A DNA stretch of 44,553 bases from Sphingobacteriaceae bacterium (GTDB lineage: Bacteria > Bacteroidota > Bacteroidia > Sphingobacteriales > Sphingobacteriaceae): the NCBI GenBank assembly GCA_947479815.1, contig CANKAT010000019.1:1-44553 (forward strand), in the 5' to 3' direction. The notes beneath the pieces were generated by a model, which saw nothing but the letters and a program-made list of their open reading frames with translations, was not told the DNA's origin and made no database searches. The position numbers and the translations under genes are program-made. Positions 1 through 6,546 of the stretch are shown one piece after another (the first letter of the stretch is position 1; each line of letters opens with the position of its first letter).

Positions 1-3
1 ATA

Positions 4-879
4 ATGAGATATTTTAGCAGTTTAACCTATGGGCTTTTAATTATATTAACCATGCTTATTGCCAGCACATCAGTTGGGAATGCTAAGCTAAAATCAGGAT
101 TTAATTCCGCATATAGGCATACTACAAGGCTTAAATTCCTAAAAAATCCGATTTCAAATACATGGAATGGCTTTGAAATTATCGAGTTTAAATTTGATGG
201 TGTTGATGCCAAAATTGTATTCCCTAATCAGTCAAATAAAGCAAGAAACTGGATCTGGCGTACACAATTTTGGGGGCATGAACCACAAACAGATATCGCC
301 TTGTTAAACAAAGGGTTTCATGTAGTGTATGTTGATGTTGTTGATCTTTATGGTAATAAAGTAGCGATAAACCGATTAAATTCATTTTATGCATTTCTAA
401 TCAAAAATTTCGGTTTAAATAAAAAAACTGTACTCGAAGGAATGAGCAGAGGTGGTTTGGATGCCTATAACTGGGCTTCTGAAAATACAGACAAAGTTTT
501 TTGCATCTATGCAGACGCACCTGTTTGCGACATTAAAAGCTGGCCCGGGGGCCTGGGTAAAGGCGAAGGATCAAAAAACGATTGGTTGAAATGTTTGCAA
601 GCCTATGGTTTGACTGAATTAACAGTAAAAGAATTCAAAGATATTCCTATTAATAATTGCGTTAAACTGGCAAAAGCTAAAATTCCACTGATAACTGTTT
701 GCGGTGATGTTGATACGGTTGTACCCATTGATGAAAATACGTATAAACTGGCAGCAGTTTACAAAGCGGCCGGAGGCGAAATTGAATTGATTATCAAAAA
801 AGGAGTAGGTCATCATCCGCATAGTTTAAAAGACCCGATTCCAATTGTAGATTTTATTTTAAAAAATACAATGAATTGA
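4..879 (+). CDS. Exported alpha/beta-hydrolase
   Basis: Predicted secreted or periplasmic hydrolase of the alpha/beta-hydrolase fold, 291 residues. Residues 1-27 form a Sec-type signal peptide with a hydrophobic core, ending in VGNA. The nucleophile elbow is G-M-S-R-G with Ser148. The acid is probably Asp235 or Asp237 in a CGDVD stretch, and the catalytic His is 270 or 271 (GVGHH). That completes a Ser-Asp-His triad in the expected order. The fold resembles the prolyl-oligopeptidase/acetyl-xylan-esterase-like hydrolases often found near polysaccharide genes, but the substrate cannot be read from the sequence. The ATG lies three bases from the window edge, so its promoter and upstream neighbour are not visible. 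The ORF is complete and ends in TGA. Family assignment is firm, specific function is not. Confidence 0.85.
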   Translation: MRYFSSLTYGLLIILTMLIASTSVGNAKLKSGFNSAYRHTTRLKFLKNPISNTWNGFEIIEFKFDGVDAKIVFPNQSNKARNWIWRTQFWGHEPQTDIALLNKGFHVVYVDVVDLYGNKVAINRLNSFYAFLIKNFGLNKKTVLEGMSRGGLDAYNWASENTDKVFCIYADAPVCDIKSWPGGLGKGEGSKNDWLKCLQAYGLTELTVKEFKDIPINNCVKLAKAKIPLITVCGDVDTVVPIDENTYKLAAVYKAAGGEIELIIKKGVGHHPHSLKDPIPIVDFILKNTMN

Positions 880-1000
880 TTTTACTTGATTTTTTGAATT
901 CAATAAACCAAAGTGTCTTAATATAATTAATCGTTTAATCTAGGCCAATCACTCATAGATTGGCTTAAATAGTTTAAAAAATCAGCCCCCTGTTTTTTCT

Positions 1001-1008
1001 TATCTTTG
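1001..1008 (+). promoter_or_regulatory. Bacteroidota-type -7 promoter box before the phnA-like gene
   Basis: TATCTTTG matches the Bacteroidota -7 consensus TAnnTTTG exactly and lies 18 bases before the ATG at 1027, so transcription would start around 1013-1015. A clear TTTG -33 box is not visible (TTTA at 973 is the nearest). Called on the -7 match and position only. Confidence 0.5.
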
Positions 1009-1026
1009 TAAATCAACGACCATCTC

Positions 1027-1371
1027 ATGAGCGACAATCAACTCTGCCCAAAATGCAAATCGGAATTTACCTATCCTGATCAAAATAGAATGATTTGTTC
1101 ACAATGCTTCCATGAATGGGAACCGAGTGAAGAATCAACTATTGAAACAGATGACCATCTAAAAGTACTAGATTCAAACGGGAACGAGTTGAAAGATGGA
1201 GATACGGTTATGGTTATCAAAGATCTTCCTGTTAAAGGTTCACCCAAGCCAATAAAAGCCGGCACAAAAGTAAAAAACATACACCTCTCAGATGGCGACC
1301 ATAACATTTCCTGCAAAATCGACGGATTCGGTTCAATGGCCTTAAAATCAGAATTTGTAAAGAAAGTATAA
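1027..1371 (+). CDS. yjdM: PhnA/YjdM family zinc-ribbon protein
   Basis: Small cytoplasmic protein (114 residues) of the PhnA/YjdM family. The N-terminal zinc ribbon has two Cys pairs, C7/C10 (CPKC) and C24/C27 (CSQC). A C-terminal SH3-like beta domain follows (residues about 45-114) with the family's [13 protein letters not shown] and [14 protein letters not shown] features. Length and domain order match the family. The name PhnA comes from an old link to phosphonate use in E. coli; the family is not the phosphonoacetate hydrolase and its real role is unsettled. It stands alone between spacers with its own probable promoter. Family call is confident; no function is claimed. Confidence 0.9.
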   Translation: MSDNQLCPKCKSEFTYPDQNRMICSQCFHEWEPSEESTIETDDHLKVLDSNGNELKDGDTVMVIKDLPVKGSPKPIKAGTKVKNIHLSDGDHNISCKIDGFGSMALKSEFVKKV

Positions 1372-1453
1372 ATATTATTACTCTTTACATGCACGTGCAA
1401 TTCATACCATACAACAAGCCATGGCGACTAAAAAAAATAAATTAAATCTAATG

Positions 1454-1512
1454 TCATGCCGAAAGCTGCCCTTCGGCAGCTGAGGGGCCTTGTATTTCTT
1501 GATACAATTTTA
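1454..1512. repeat. 59-bp direct repeat, copy 1 (with hairpin)
   Basis: Identical over 59 bases to 1601-1659. Contains a perfect 7-bp stem with a 4-base loop (AGCTGCC-CTTC-GGCAGCT, 1465-1482). An open frame runs through both copies, but it encodes only the translated repeat and is not considered a gene. Confidence 0.9.
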
Positions 1513-1535
1513 GCTCTGGGTATACGAAAAAAAGA

Positions 1536-1558
1536 CTCTCGCAAAGACGCAAAGACGC
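1536..1558 (+). repeat. CTCGCAAAGACGC-type dispersed element, copy A
   Basis: GCAAAGACGC followed by AAAGACGC, preceded by CTCTC. Related copies lie at 3246-3271 (inverted) and 3343-3358 (degenerate). It sits between the two copies of the 59-bp repeat. Confidence 0.6.
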
Positions 1559-1600
1559 TTTGTATAACGGATAAAGAAATTTATTTAGAGCTAAAAAAAC

Positions 1601-1659
1601 TCATGCCGAAAGCTGCCCTTCGGCAGCTGAGGGGCCTTGTATTTCTTGATACAATTTTA
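1601..1659. repeat. 59-bp direct repeat, copy 2 (with hairpin)
   Basis: Exact second copy of 1454-1512, with 88 bases between the copies. Same hairpin. Immediately followed by what looks like the tail of a degraded gene. Confidence 0.9.
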
Positions 1660-1667
1660 CTTCCCTA

Positions 1668-1733
1668 AAACGAAGTACACCTTTTGATAAAATGCCAACA
1701 GATTTGAAAGAATTGGCAATGAAAGCTGAGTAA
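1668..1733 (+). pseudogene. Possible C-terminal remnant of an unidentified gene
   Basis: Right after the second 59-bp repeat, a frame reads KRSTPFDKMPTDLKEL and on to AMKAE before a TAA at 1731. Its composition is protein-like, unlike the surrounding non-coding DNA, and it has no start of its own. It may be the 3' end of a gene whose body was lost by deletion or repeat insertion. The family is not recognised. Confidence 0.25.
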
Positions 1734-1836
1734 TTTTATCAATGGTCTTATCCTAAAGTAAGTACAATTAAGAAATGTATTTTTATTATGGAATATTCTT
1801 AACTTAATTCCTGAATTTTTAACATTATTTATTTTT

Positions 1837-3174
1837 ATGAAAAGAAGGAACTTTATCCTGAAAACTGGCACCATACTGGCCGGATCCACTATTTTACCGA
1901 CATCTTCAGCCGAAGCTTTTTTGAAAACAACATCAAAAAAAAGAATTGCTATGGTTGGTCTGGGTATCAGAGCTTTCAGCATGTGGGGTAAATCAGTAGT
2001 TGAAAAATTCGGAAATGAAGTTGAGTTTGTAGGTCTTTGTGATATCAATGAAGGACGACTGCGTTTTTCAAAATCACATATGGGTGTATCCTGCCCTACT
2101 TTCACTGATTTCGAAAAAATGATGCGCGAAACCAAACCAGATATCCTGATGGTAACCACCGTTGATTGTACGCACCATGAATTTATTATCAAAGGGATGG
2201 AGATGGGTGCTGATATCATTACCGAAAAGCCACTCACCACCGATGAAGATAAGTGTCAGGCCATAATGGATGCCGAAAAACGTACGGGCAAGAAAGTGAG
2301 AGTCACCTTTAATTACAGATATTCACCACACCGGGCTAAAATATATGAGCTTCTGCGTTCCAATTCTATAGGAAAAATCACTTCTGCAGATTTTCACTGG
2401 TATCTCGATACTAGCCATGGAGCTGATTATTTTAGGCGCTGGCATCGCTTAAGGGAAAAAAGCGGCAGTTTACTGGTGCATAAAGCATCCCATCATTTTG
2501 ATCTGCTCAACTGGTGGATTGATTCAGATCCAGAAGAGGTTTTTGCCTATGGATCGCTAGATTTTTATGGAAAGAACAATTCATTCAGACATACCCATTG
2601 TCGTACTTGTCCGCATACCAAACAATGCAATTTTTATTGGGATATCACCAAAGATTCAACCTTGATGAAACTGTATGTTGAAAATGAAAAATACGATGGC
2701 TATTTACGGGATGGCTGTGTTTGGAAAGAGGATATTAATATTTTTGATAAAATGGCTGTACAGATCAAATACGCAAATAAAGTACAGGTAAGTTACTCAC
2801 TGACAGCCTATTCACCTTATGAAGGCTATAGAATTTCATTCAACGGCACCAAAGGTAAAATGGATGTTTGGATCAAAGAAAGACAGCCATGGGATGAGGA
2901 TGGCTTTGATGAAATTCATATAACCACCAATTTTGGTAAACGAGAGATTATCAAGATCTCCAATAAAGAAGGCGGACATGGAGGTGGTGATGATCGAATG
3001 AAGGAACAAATATTTTTACCCAACCAAAGCGATCCATTCAGGCAGGCGGCAGGATTAAGGGATGGGGCTTTCGCCATCCTTATTGGAATTGCAGCCCGGA
3101 ATAGTATCGATTCTGGAAAACCAGTTAAAATCGGTGATATGACGAGTTTGGTGCCAGGAGCAAAGAAATTATAA
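1837..3174 (+). CDS. Exported Gfo/Idh/MocA-family oxidoreductase
   Basis: Predicted NAD(P)-dependent sugar or cyclitol oxidoreductase of 445 residues, exported by a Tat-like leader (MKRRNFILK, hydrophobic to about residue 27). The Rossmann motif GLGIRA is at residues 41-46 and the family EKP signature at 130-132. The C-terminal alpha/beta domain includes DGYLRDGC and SPYEGYR. A cysteine group is notable: C255, C258 and C264 (CRTCPHTKQC) plus C294, suggesting a bound metal in the substrate domain. Exported Gfo/Idh proteins are common in Bacteroidota and Planctomycetota; an exported NAD-dependent enzyme must keep its cofactor tightly bound. It stands alone between two repeat-containing spacers. 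Substrate unknown. Confidence 0.88.
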   Translation: MKRRNFILKTGTILAGSTILPTSSAEAFLKTTSKKRIAMVGLGIRAFSMWGKSVVEKFGNEVEFVGLCDINEGRLRFSKSHMGVSCPTFTDFEKMMRETKPDILMVTTVDCTHHEFIIKGMEMGADIITEKPLTTDEDKCQAIMDAEKRTGKKVRVTFNYRYSPHRAKIYELLRSNSIGKITSADFHWYLDTSHGADYFRRWHRLREKSGSLLVHKASHHFDLLNWWIDSDPEEVFAYGSLDFYGKNNSFRHTHCRTCPHTKQCNFYWDITKDSTLMKLYVENEKYDGYLRDGCVWKEDINIFDKMAVQIKYANKVQVSYSLTAYSPYEGYRISFNGTKGKMDVWIKERQPWDEDGFDEIHITTNFGKREIIKISNKEGGHGGGDDRMKEQIFLPNQSDPFRQAAGLRDGAFAILIGIAARNSIDSGKPVKIGDMTSLVPGAKKL

Positions 3175-3245
3175 AAAATAGCTCGCTAAGAGGTAGAGAC
3201 AGTATTGTATTATTGAATACAAATGATCATAATTAATCTATTACC

Positions 3246-3271
3246 CTTTGCGTCTTAGCGTCTTTGCGAGC
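3246..3271 (-). repeat. CTCGCAAAGACGC-type dispersed element, copy B (inverted)
   Basis: Read on the minus strand this is GGCTCGCAAAGACGCTAAGA followed by CGCAAAGG, the same element as 1536-1558 in the opposite orientation. It lies between the Gfo/Idh gene and the truncated GNAT gene. Confidence 0.6.
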
Positions 3272-3342
3272 CAAAATTAAGTATGCATGAGATAATTTAT
3301 CGGTGTAAAATTTAATATTAATGAGGTTAGCTAAAAAAAATA

Positions 3343-3358
3343 TCTCGCAGAGACGCTA
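3343..3358 (+). repeat. CTCGCAGAGACGC-type element, copy C (degenerate)
   Basis: TCTCGCAGAGACGCTA. The flank that follows (about TGATTGAATACGAATGAT, 3363-3382) resembles the one after GCTCGCTAAGAGG near 3182 (TTATTGAATACAAATGAT, about 3211-3228), so element and flank seem duplicated together. Confidence 0.45.
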
Positions 3359-3391
3359 GTGTATGATTGAATACGAATGATTTAAAAAATA

Positions 3392-3673
3392 ATGATCAAA
3401 CTGCTTAGAACCGATGCAAATAATCCCGATTTCAAAGAGCTGATCATTTTATTGGATGCCGGTTTAGCCATATCAGATGGAGAAGACCATGAATTTTATA
3501 TCCAATTTAACAAAACTGATCAGATCAGGTATGTAATTGTAGCCTATGAAAACTCAAAGGCTGTGGCTTGTGGTGCAATAAAACAATATGATGAAAACAC
3601 CATAGAGGTTAAACGGATGTATACTTCAACCCAAAGCAGAAAAAAAACGAAAGTCTTCAATTTAGCTTCTTAA
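3392..3673 (+). pseudogene. Truncated GNAT-family acetyltransferase
   Basis: 93 residues matching the N-terminal half of a GNAT acetyltransferase: YVIVAYENSKAVACGAIKQY is the beta2-beta4 region and IEVKRMYT is the strand leading to the acetyl-CoA site. The pyrophosphate loop (Q/R-x-x-G-x-G/A) that should follow is replaced by SRKKTKVFNLAS and a stop. A normal family member is about 150-170 residues. No convincing rest of the gene was found in another frame before 3811. Without motif A it should not bind acetyl-CoA, so it is called a pseudogene. The A-rich tract CAGAAAAAAAACGAAAG around 3637-3653 is a plausible site of the disabling indel. Confidence 0.65.
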
Positions 3674-3810
3674 TGAACAAATCTTATGATTGTTTTTAAT
3701 TAGATTTAGATTGCAATAAACACAGGAATAAGTTATATTGAGAAGCATAAATATATATTTTTTCGAAATTCAGACTCAATAAAAATGTTAACTCGAATTG
3801 AATAATCTCT

Positions 3811-4443
3811 ATGGATAATCCATTTAAAGAAATCCTGACTTCCGAGATTCAAATCAGGGCAATACTGGGATATCCCAGTGATCTAGTCAATAGAAAATCA
3901 ATTAACAGAATTGACAAACATTGTTTAAATTTTATCGCTTTATCGCCCTTATTATTTTTAGCAACCGCCGATAATACAGGGAATTGCGATGTTTCACCAC
4001 GTGGTGATGCTCCAGGAGCGGTTTTAGTTTTAGATGAAAAGCATTTAGTGATCCCTGAAAGACCCGGTAATCGTAGAGTTGATTCGTTAAAAAACATTTT
4101 ACTAAATCCCCAAATTGGAATTCTGTTTATCATACCCGGTCTTGGCGAAACTCTTAGAATTAATGGGACTGCCTATGTAATAAAAGATGAAGATATTCTT
4201 AAGAAAATGAAAGCACATGAAAAGCAGCCAGTTTTAGGAATTGGCGTCAGAGTTGAAGAATGCTTTATTCATTGTGCAAAGGCATTTATGCGATCTAAAA
4301 CATGGGATAGTGAGTCATGGAAACAGAAAGATTCCTTACCATCAGTTTCATCAATTTTATCAGATCATCTTAATTCAACTGAATATACCGAAGAATCAAT
4401 AAGGCAAGGATTTCAAGAGAGCTATAAAACAAGGTTGTATTAA
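3811..4443 (+). CDS. Pyridoxamine 5'-phosphate oxidase-fold flavoprotein (MSMEG_1061-like)
   Basis: Cytoplasmic 210-residue protein with the split-barrel FMN-binding fold. Key stretches are FLATADNTGNCDVSPRGDAP (strands around the flavin), RPGNRRVDSLKNIL, NPQIGILFIIPG and ETLRINGTAYV, which match the MSMEG_1061 subgroup of FMN-dependent PPOX proteins. The C-terminal helical part (from about residue 150: IHCAKAFMRSKTW, then a tail ending ESYKTRLY) is typical of the subgroup. No signal peptide. These proteins are generally thought to reduce small molecules with F420 or FMN; the substrate here is unknown and it is not the pyridoxine pathway enzyme PdxH. Single gene with no operon partner. Confidence 0.85.
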   Translation: MDNPFKEILTSEIQIRAILGYPSDLVNRKSINRIDKHCLNFIALSPLLFLATADNTGNCDVSPRGDAPGAVLVLDEKHLVIPERPGNRRVDSLKNILLNPQIGILFIIPGLGETLRINGTAYVIKDEDILKKMKAHEKQPVLGIGVRVEECFIHCAKAFMRSKTWDSESWKQKDSLPSVSSILSDHLNSTEYTEESIRQGFQESYKTRLY

Positions 4444-4451
4444 CATTCCCC

Positions 4452-4505
4452 GCTAGCGCACGCGTGCCGAGTGTACTTTTATTAAACACATGCTGCATGC
4501 GCTAC
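4452..4505. repeat. REP-like imperfect palindrome
   Basis: Left arm GCTAGCGCACGCGTGC and right arm GCATGCGCTAC form an imperfect inverted repeat of about 22 bases per arm around an AT-rich centre (ACTTTTATTAAAC). It is much more GC-rich than its flanks and lies just after the stop of the PPOX gene. Its form resembles intergenic REP/BIME elements. No related transposase is in the window. Confidence 0.5.
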
Positions 4506-4566
4506 TACAATATAATGATTTTCATATCCTTGATGTCTTGAATTAAAACAGCTTTTTTTGCATATT

Positions 4567-4574
4567 TACTTTTG
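4567..4574 (+). promoter_or_regulatory. Possible -7 promoter box before the PQQ dehydrogenase gene
   Basis: TACTTTTG matches TAnnTTTG and lies 42 bases before the ATG at 4617, which would give a leader of about 35 bases. No convincing -33 TTTG at the right distance. Confidence 0.35.
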
Positions 4575-4616
4575 AATCTAATCAATCATAATATAGCATA
4601 ATCCGCTTACAATAAA

Positions 4617-6389
4617 ATGAAACTGAATTTCAATTCTATATTTTTCAAAAAACCTTTAGCTTACGGAGCAATCACTATACTTTCAATAGCGCTGCTCAGT
4701 CATACCCTAATGCAAAATGCAGGAGGCCTTCCTCCTTCTGATCCTAACAATGGTGGAATTACCCTTCCTGGTGGATTTGAAGCGGTAGTAGTTACGGATA
4801 GCATCGGTCCTGCAAGACACTTGGCAGTAAATGACAACGGAGATATTTATGTCAAACTAAGGTTTTCAGCAAAGGGAGGCAATGTAGCTTTACGGGATAC
4901 GGATAATGATGGAAAAGCAGATATTATTCAGCATTTTGGAAGCTATAAAGATGTTGGCAGTCTGGCTAATGGCATGCGTATCCATAAAGGATACCTATAC
5001 TATAGCTCTTCACTGGCCATTTACAGAAGCAAACTTACTCCGGGCAAACTGATTCCGGAAAGTGAGATGGAAACAGTGCTAACTGATGATCACGAACATG
5101 GCGCACACTGGCATATTACCAAGCCGGTTTCATTTGATGATAAAGGATTTATGTATGTTCCTTTTGGCACACCCTCCAATAACTGTATGGACATGGCAAA
5201 CACGCCTGGAGGAAAGCCTGGTCAACCAGGAATATTTCCATGTCCGGAACTTGAGCAGCATGCCGGAATCTGGCGTTTTGATGCTAATAAAACCGGACTC
5301 ACACAAAAAGACGGAACCTTATTTGCAACCGGTTTACGGAGTATTGTAGCTATGGATTGGAATAAGACAGATAAAAGTTTATATGTGCTTCAACATGGAA
5401 GAGATAATTTGCACCGCTTATTCCCTGAACTCTATACTGCCTGGCAAAGTGCAGTATTGCCATCAGAAGAGTTCTTGAAACTCAAGGAAGGCGATGATGC
5501 AGGCTGGCCATATTACTACTATGACCAAATGCAGAAAAAGAAATTAATGACCCCAGAATATGGAGGTGATGGTAAAAAAGAAGGAAAAGGAAAAGAACTG
5601 GCACAGCCATTAATTGGCTTTCCTGGGCACTGGGCACCAAATGACCTTTATTTTTACCAGGGAGATCAATTTCCTGCTCGATATAAAAACGGAGCTTTTA
5701 TCGCATTTCATGGTTCAACAAACCGTGCACCCTATCCACAAGCAGGCTACTTTGTAGCATTTATTCCATTCAAAAATGGTGCTCCTACTGGTGATTGGGA
5801 AGTATTTGCAGATGGTTTTGCAGGTGTAGATCCAATAGTGAACGTAAGAGATGCGATTTATCGGCCAATGGGAATTGCAATGGGACCCGATGGATCTTTA
5901 TACATCAGTGAGACTGAAAAAGGAAAAATCTGGCGTGTGATGTACAAAGGAGATAAAAAGAATTTCGGCACAGCACAACTGGCAGAGATGGAAAAACACA
6001 AACTACTTTCTCATATCCGCACACCTGATGCAGTAAAGGATAATCTAGAAAAAGGTAAGATCCCAGAAAAGGCAAAACTATACAATACCTACTGTGCTGC
6101 TTGTCACCAAAATGATGGAAAAGGAGATGGCAACCGCTTCCCTCCTCTTGGCGGAACAGATTGGGTAACTGGAGATAAAACAAAGTTATTGAATACTATA
6201 CTCAAAGGATTAAATGGAGAAATCGTAGTGAATGATAAACCCTACAACGGACAGATGCCGGCTCATAATTTCCTGAAAGATGAAGAAGTTGCTACTATTC
6301 TAACTTATATCAGACAAAGTTTTGGGAATACCGCATCAGCAATAAGTGTTGAGGAGGTAAAAGAATTTAGAAATAGTCAAAAAAAATAA
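4617..6389 (+). CDS. PQQ-type sugar dehydrogenase fused to cytochrome c
   Basis: Exported quinoprotein of 590 residues. A signal peptide or N-terminal anchor spans about residues 18-33. A six-bladed beta-propeller of the glucose/sorbosone dehydrogenase type follows (about 45-450), recognised by repeated strands such as GGFEAVVVTDS, LAVNDNGDIYVKL, GLRSIVAMDWN, ALYVLQHGRD-like and GIAMGPDGSLYISETEKGKI. At the C terminus is a class I cytochrome c domain with haem motif C493-A-A-C496-H497 and a likely axial Met in GQMPAH. Electrons from sugar or aldehyde oxidation would pass through the haem to the periplasmic chain. A close architectural relative is at 15095-16603. The SelA-like gene follows 157 bases downstream on the same strand. 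Substrate and PQQ dependence are inferred from family. Confidence 0.9.
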   Translation: MKLNFNSIFFKKPLAYGAITILSIALLSHTLMQNAGGLPPSDPNNGGITLPGGFEAVVVTDSIGPARHLAVNDNGDIYVKLRFSAKGGNVALRDTDNDGKADIIQHFGSYKDVGSLANGMRIHKGYLYYSSSLAIYRSKLTPGKLIPESEMETVLTDDHEHGAHWHITKPVSFDDKGFMYVPFGTPSNNCMDMANTPGGKPGQPGIFPCPELEQHAGIWRFDANKTGLTQKDGTLFATGLRSIVAMDWNKTDKSLYVLQHGRDNLHRLFPELYTAWQSAVLPSEEFLKLKEGDDAGWPYYYYDQMQKKKLMTPEYGGDGKKEGKGKELAQPLIGFPGHWAPNDLYFYQGDQFPARYKNGAFIAFHGSTNRAPYPQAGYFVAFIPFKNGAPTGDWEVFADGFAGVDPIVNVRDAIYRPMGIAMGPDGSLYISETEKGKIWRVMYKGDKKNFGTAQLAEMEKHKLLSHIRTPDAVKDNLEKGKIPEKAKLYNTYCAACHQNDGKGDGNRFPPLGGTDWVTGDKTKLLNTILKGLNGEIVVNDKPYNGQMPAHNFLKDEEVATILTYIRQSFGNTASAISVEEVKEFRNSQKK

Positions 6390-6546
6390 CAAAATTTAAT
6401 CGATTAATTCAATGAAACAGATGTAACATGAATACTACTTATATTAGTGTTAACTATTTACCTAAGTCATTAAATTAGAGAATTCTTTATTCAAGAATTA
6501 TAAAACCGTAAAAATCAATCTCAATATAACTTAAATAAATTATTCA

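Noticed and set aside
1421-1483. Short frame from ATGGCGACTAAAAAAAATAA, possible leader-like peptide
   Set aside because: Only 20 codons and runs into the repeat; could be a gene start lost to the repeat, but nothing supports translation.
1456-1668. Open frame of 70 codons starting MPKAALRQLRG
   Set aside because: It is the translation of the duplicated 59-bp repeat, with the same peptide at both ends; no ribosome site and no protein-like composition.
1665-2240. 191-codon minus-strand frame
   Set aside because: Lies antisense to the 5' end of the well-supported Gfo/Idh gene and has no recognisable domain.
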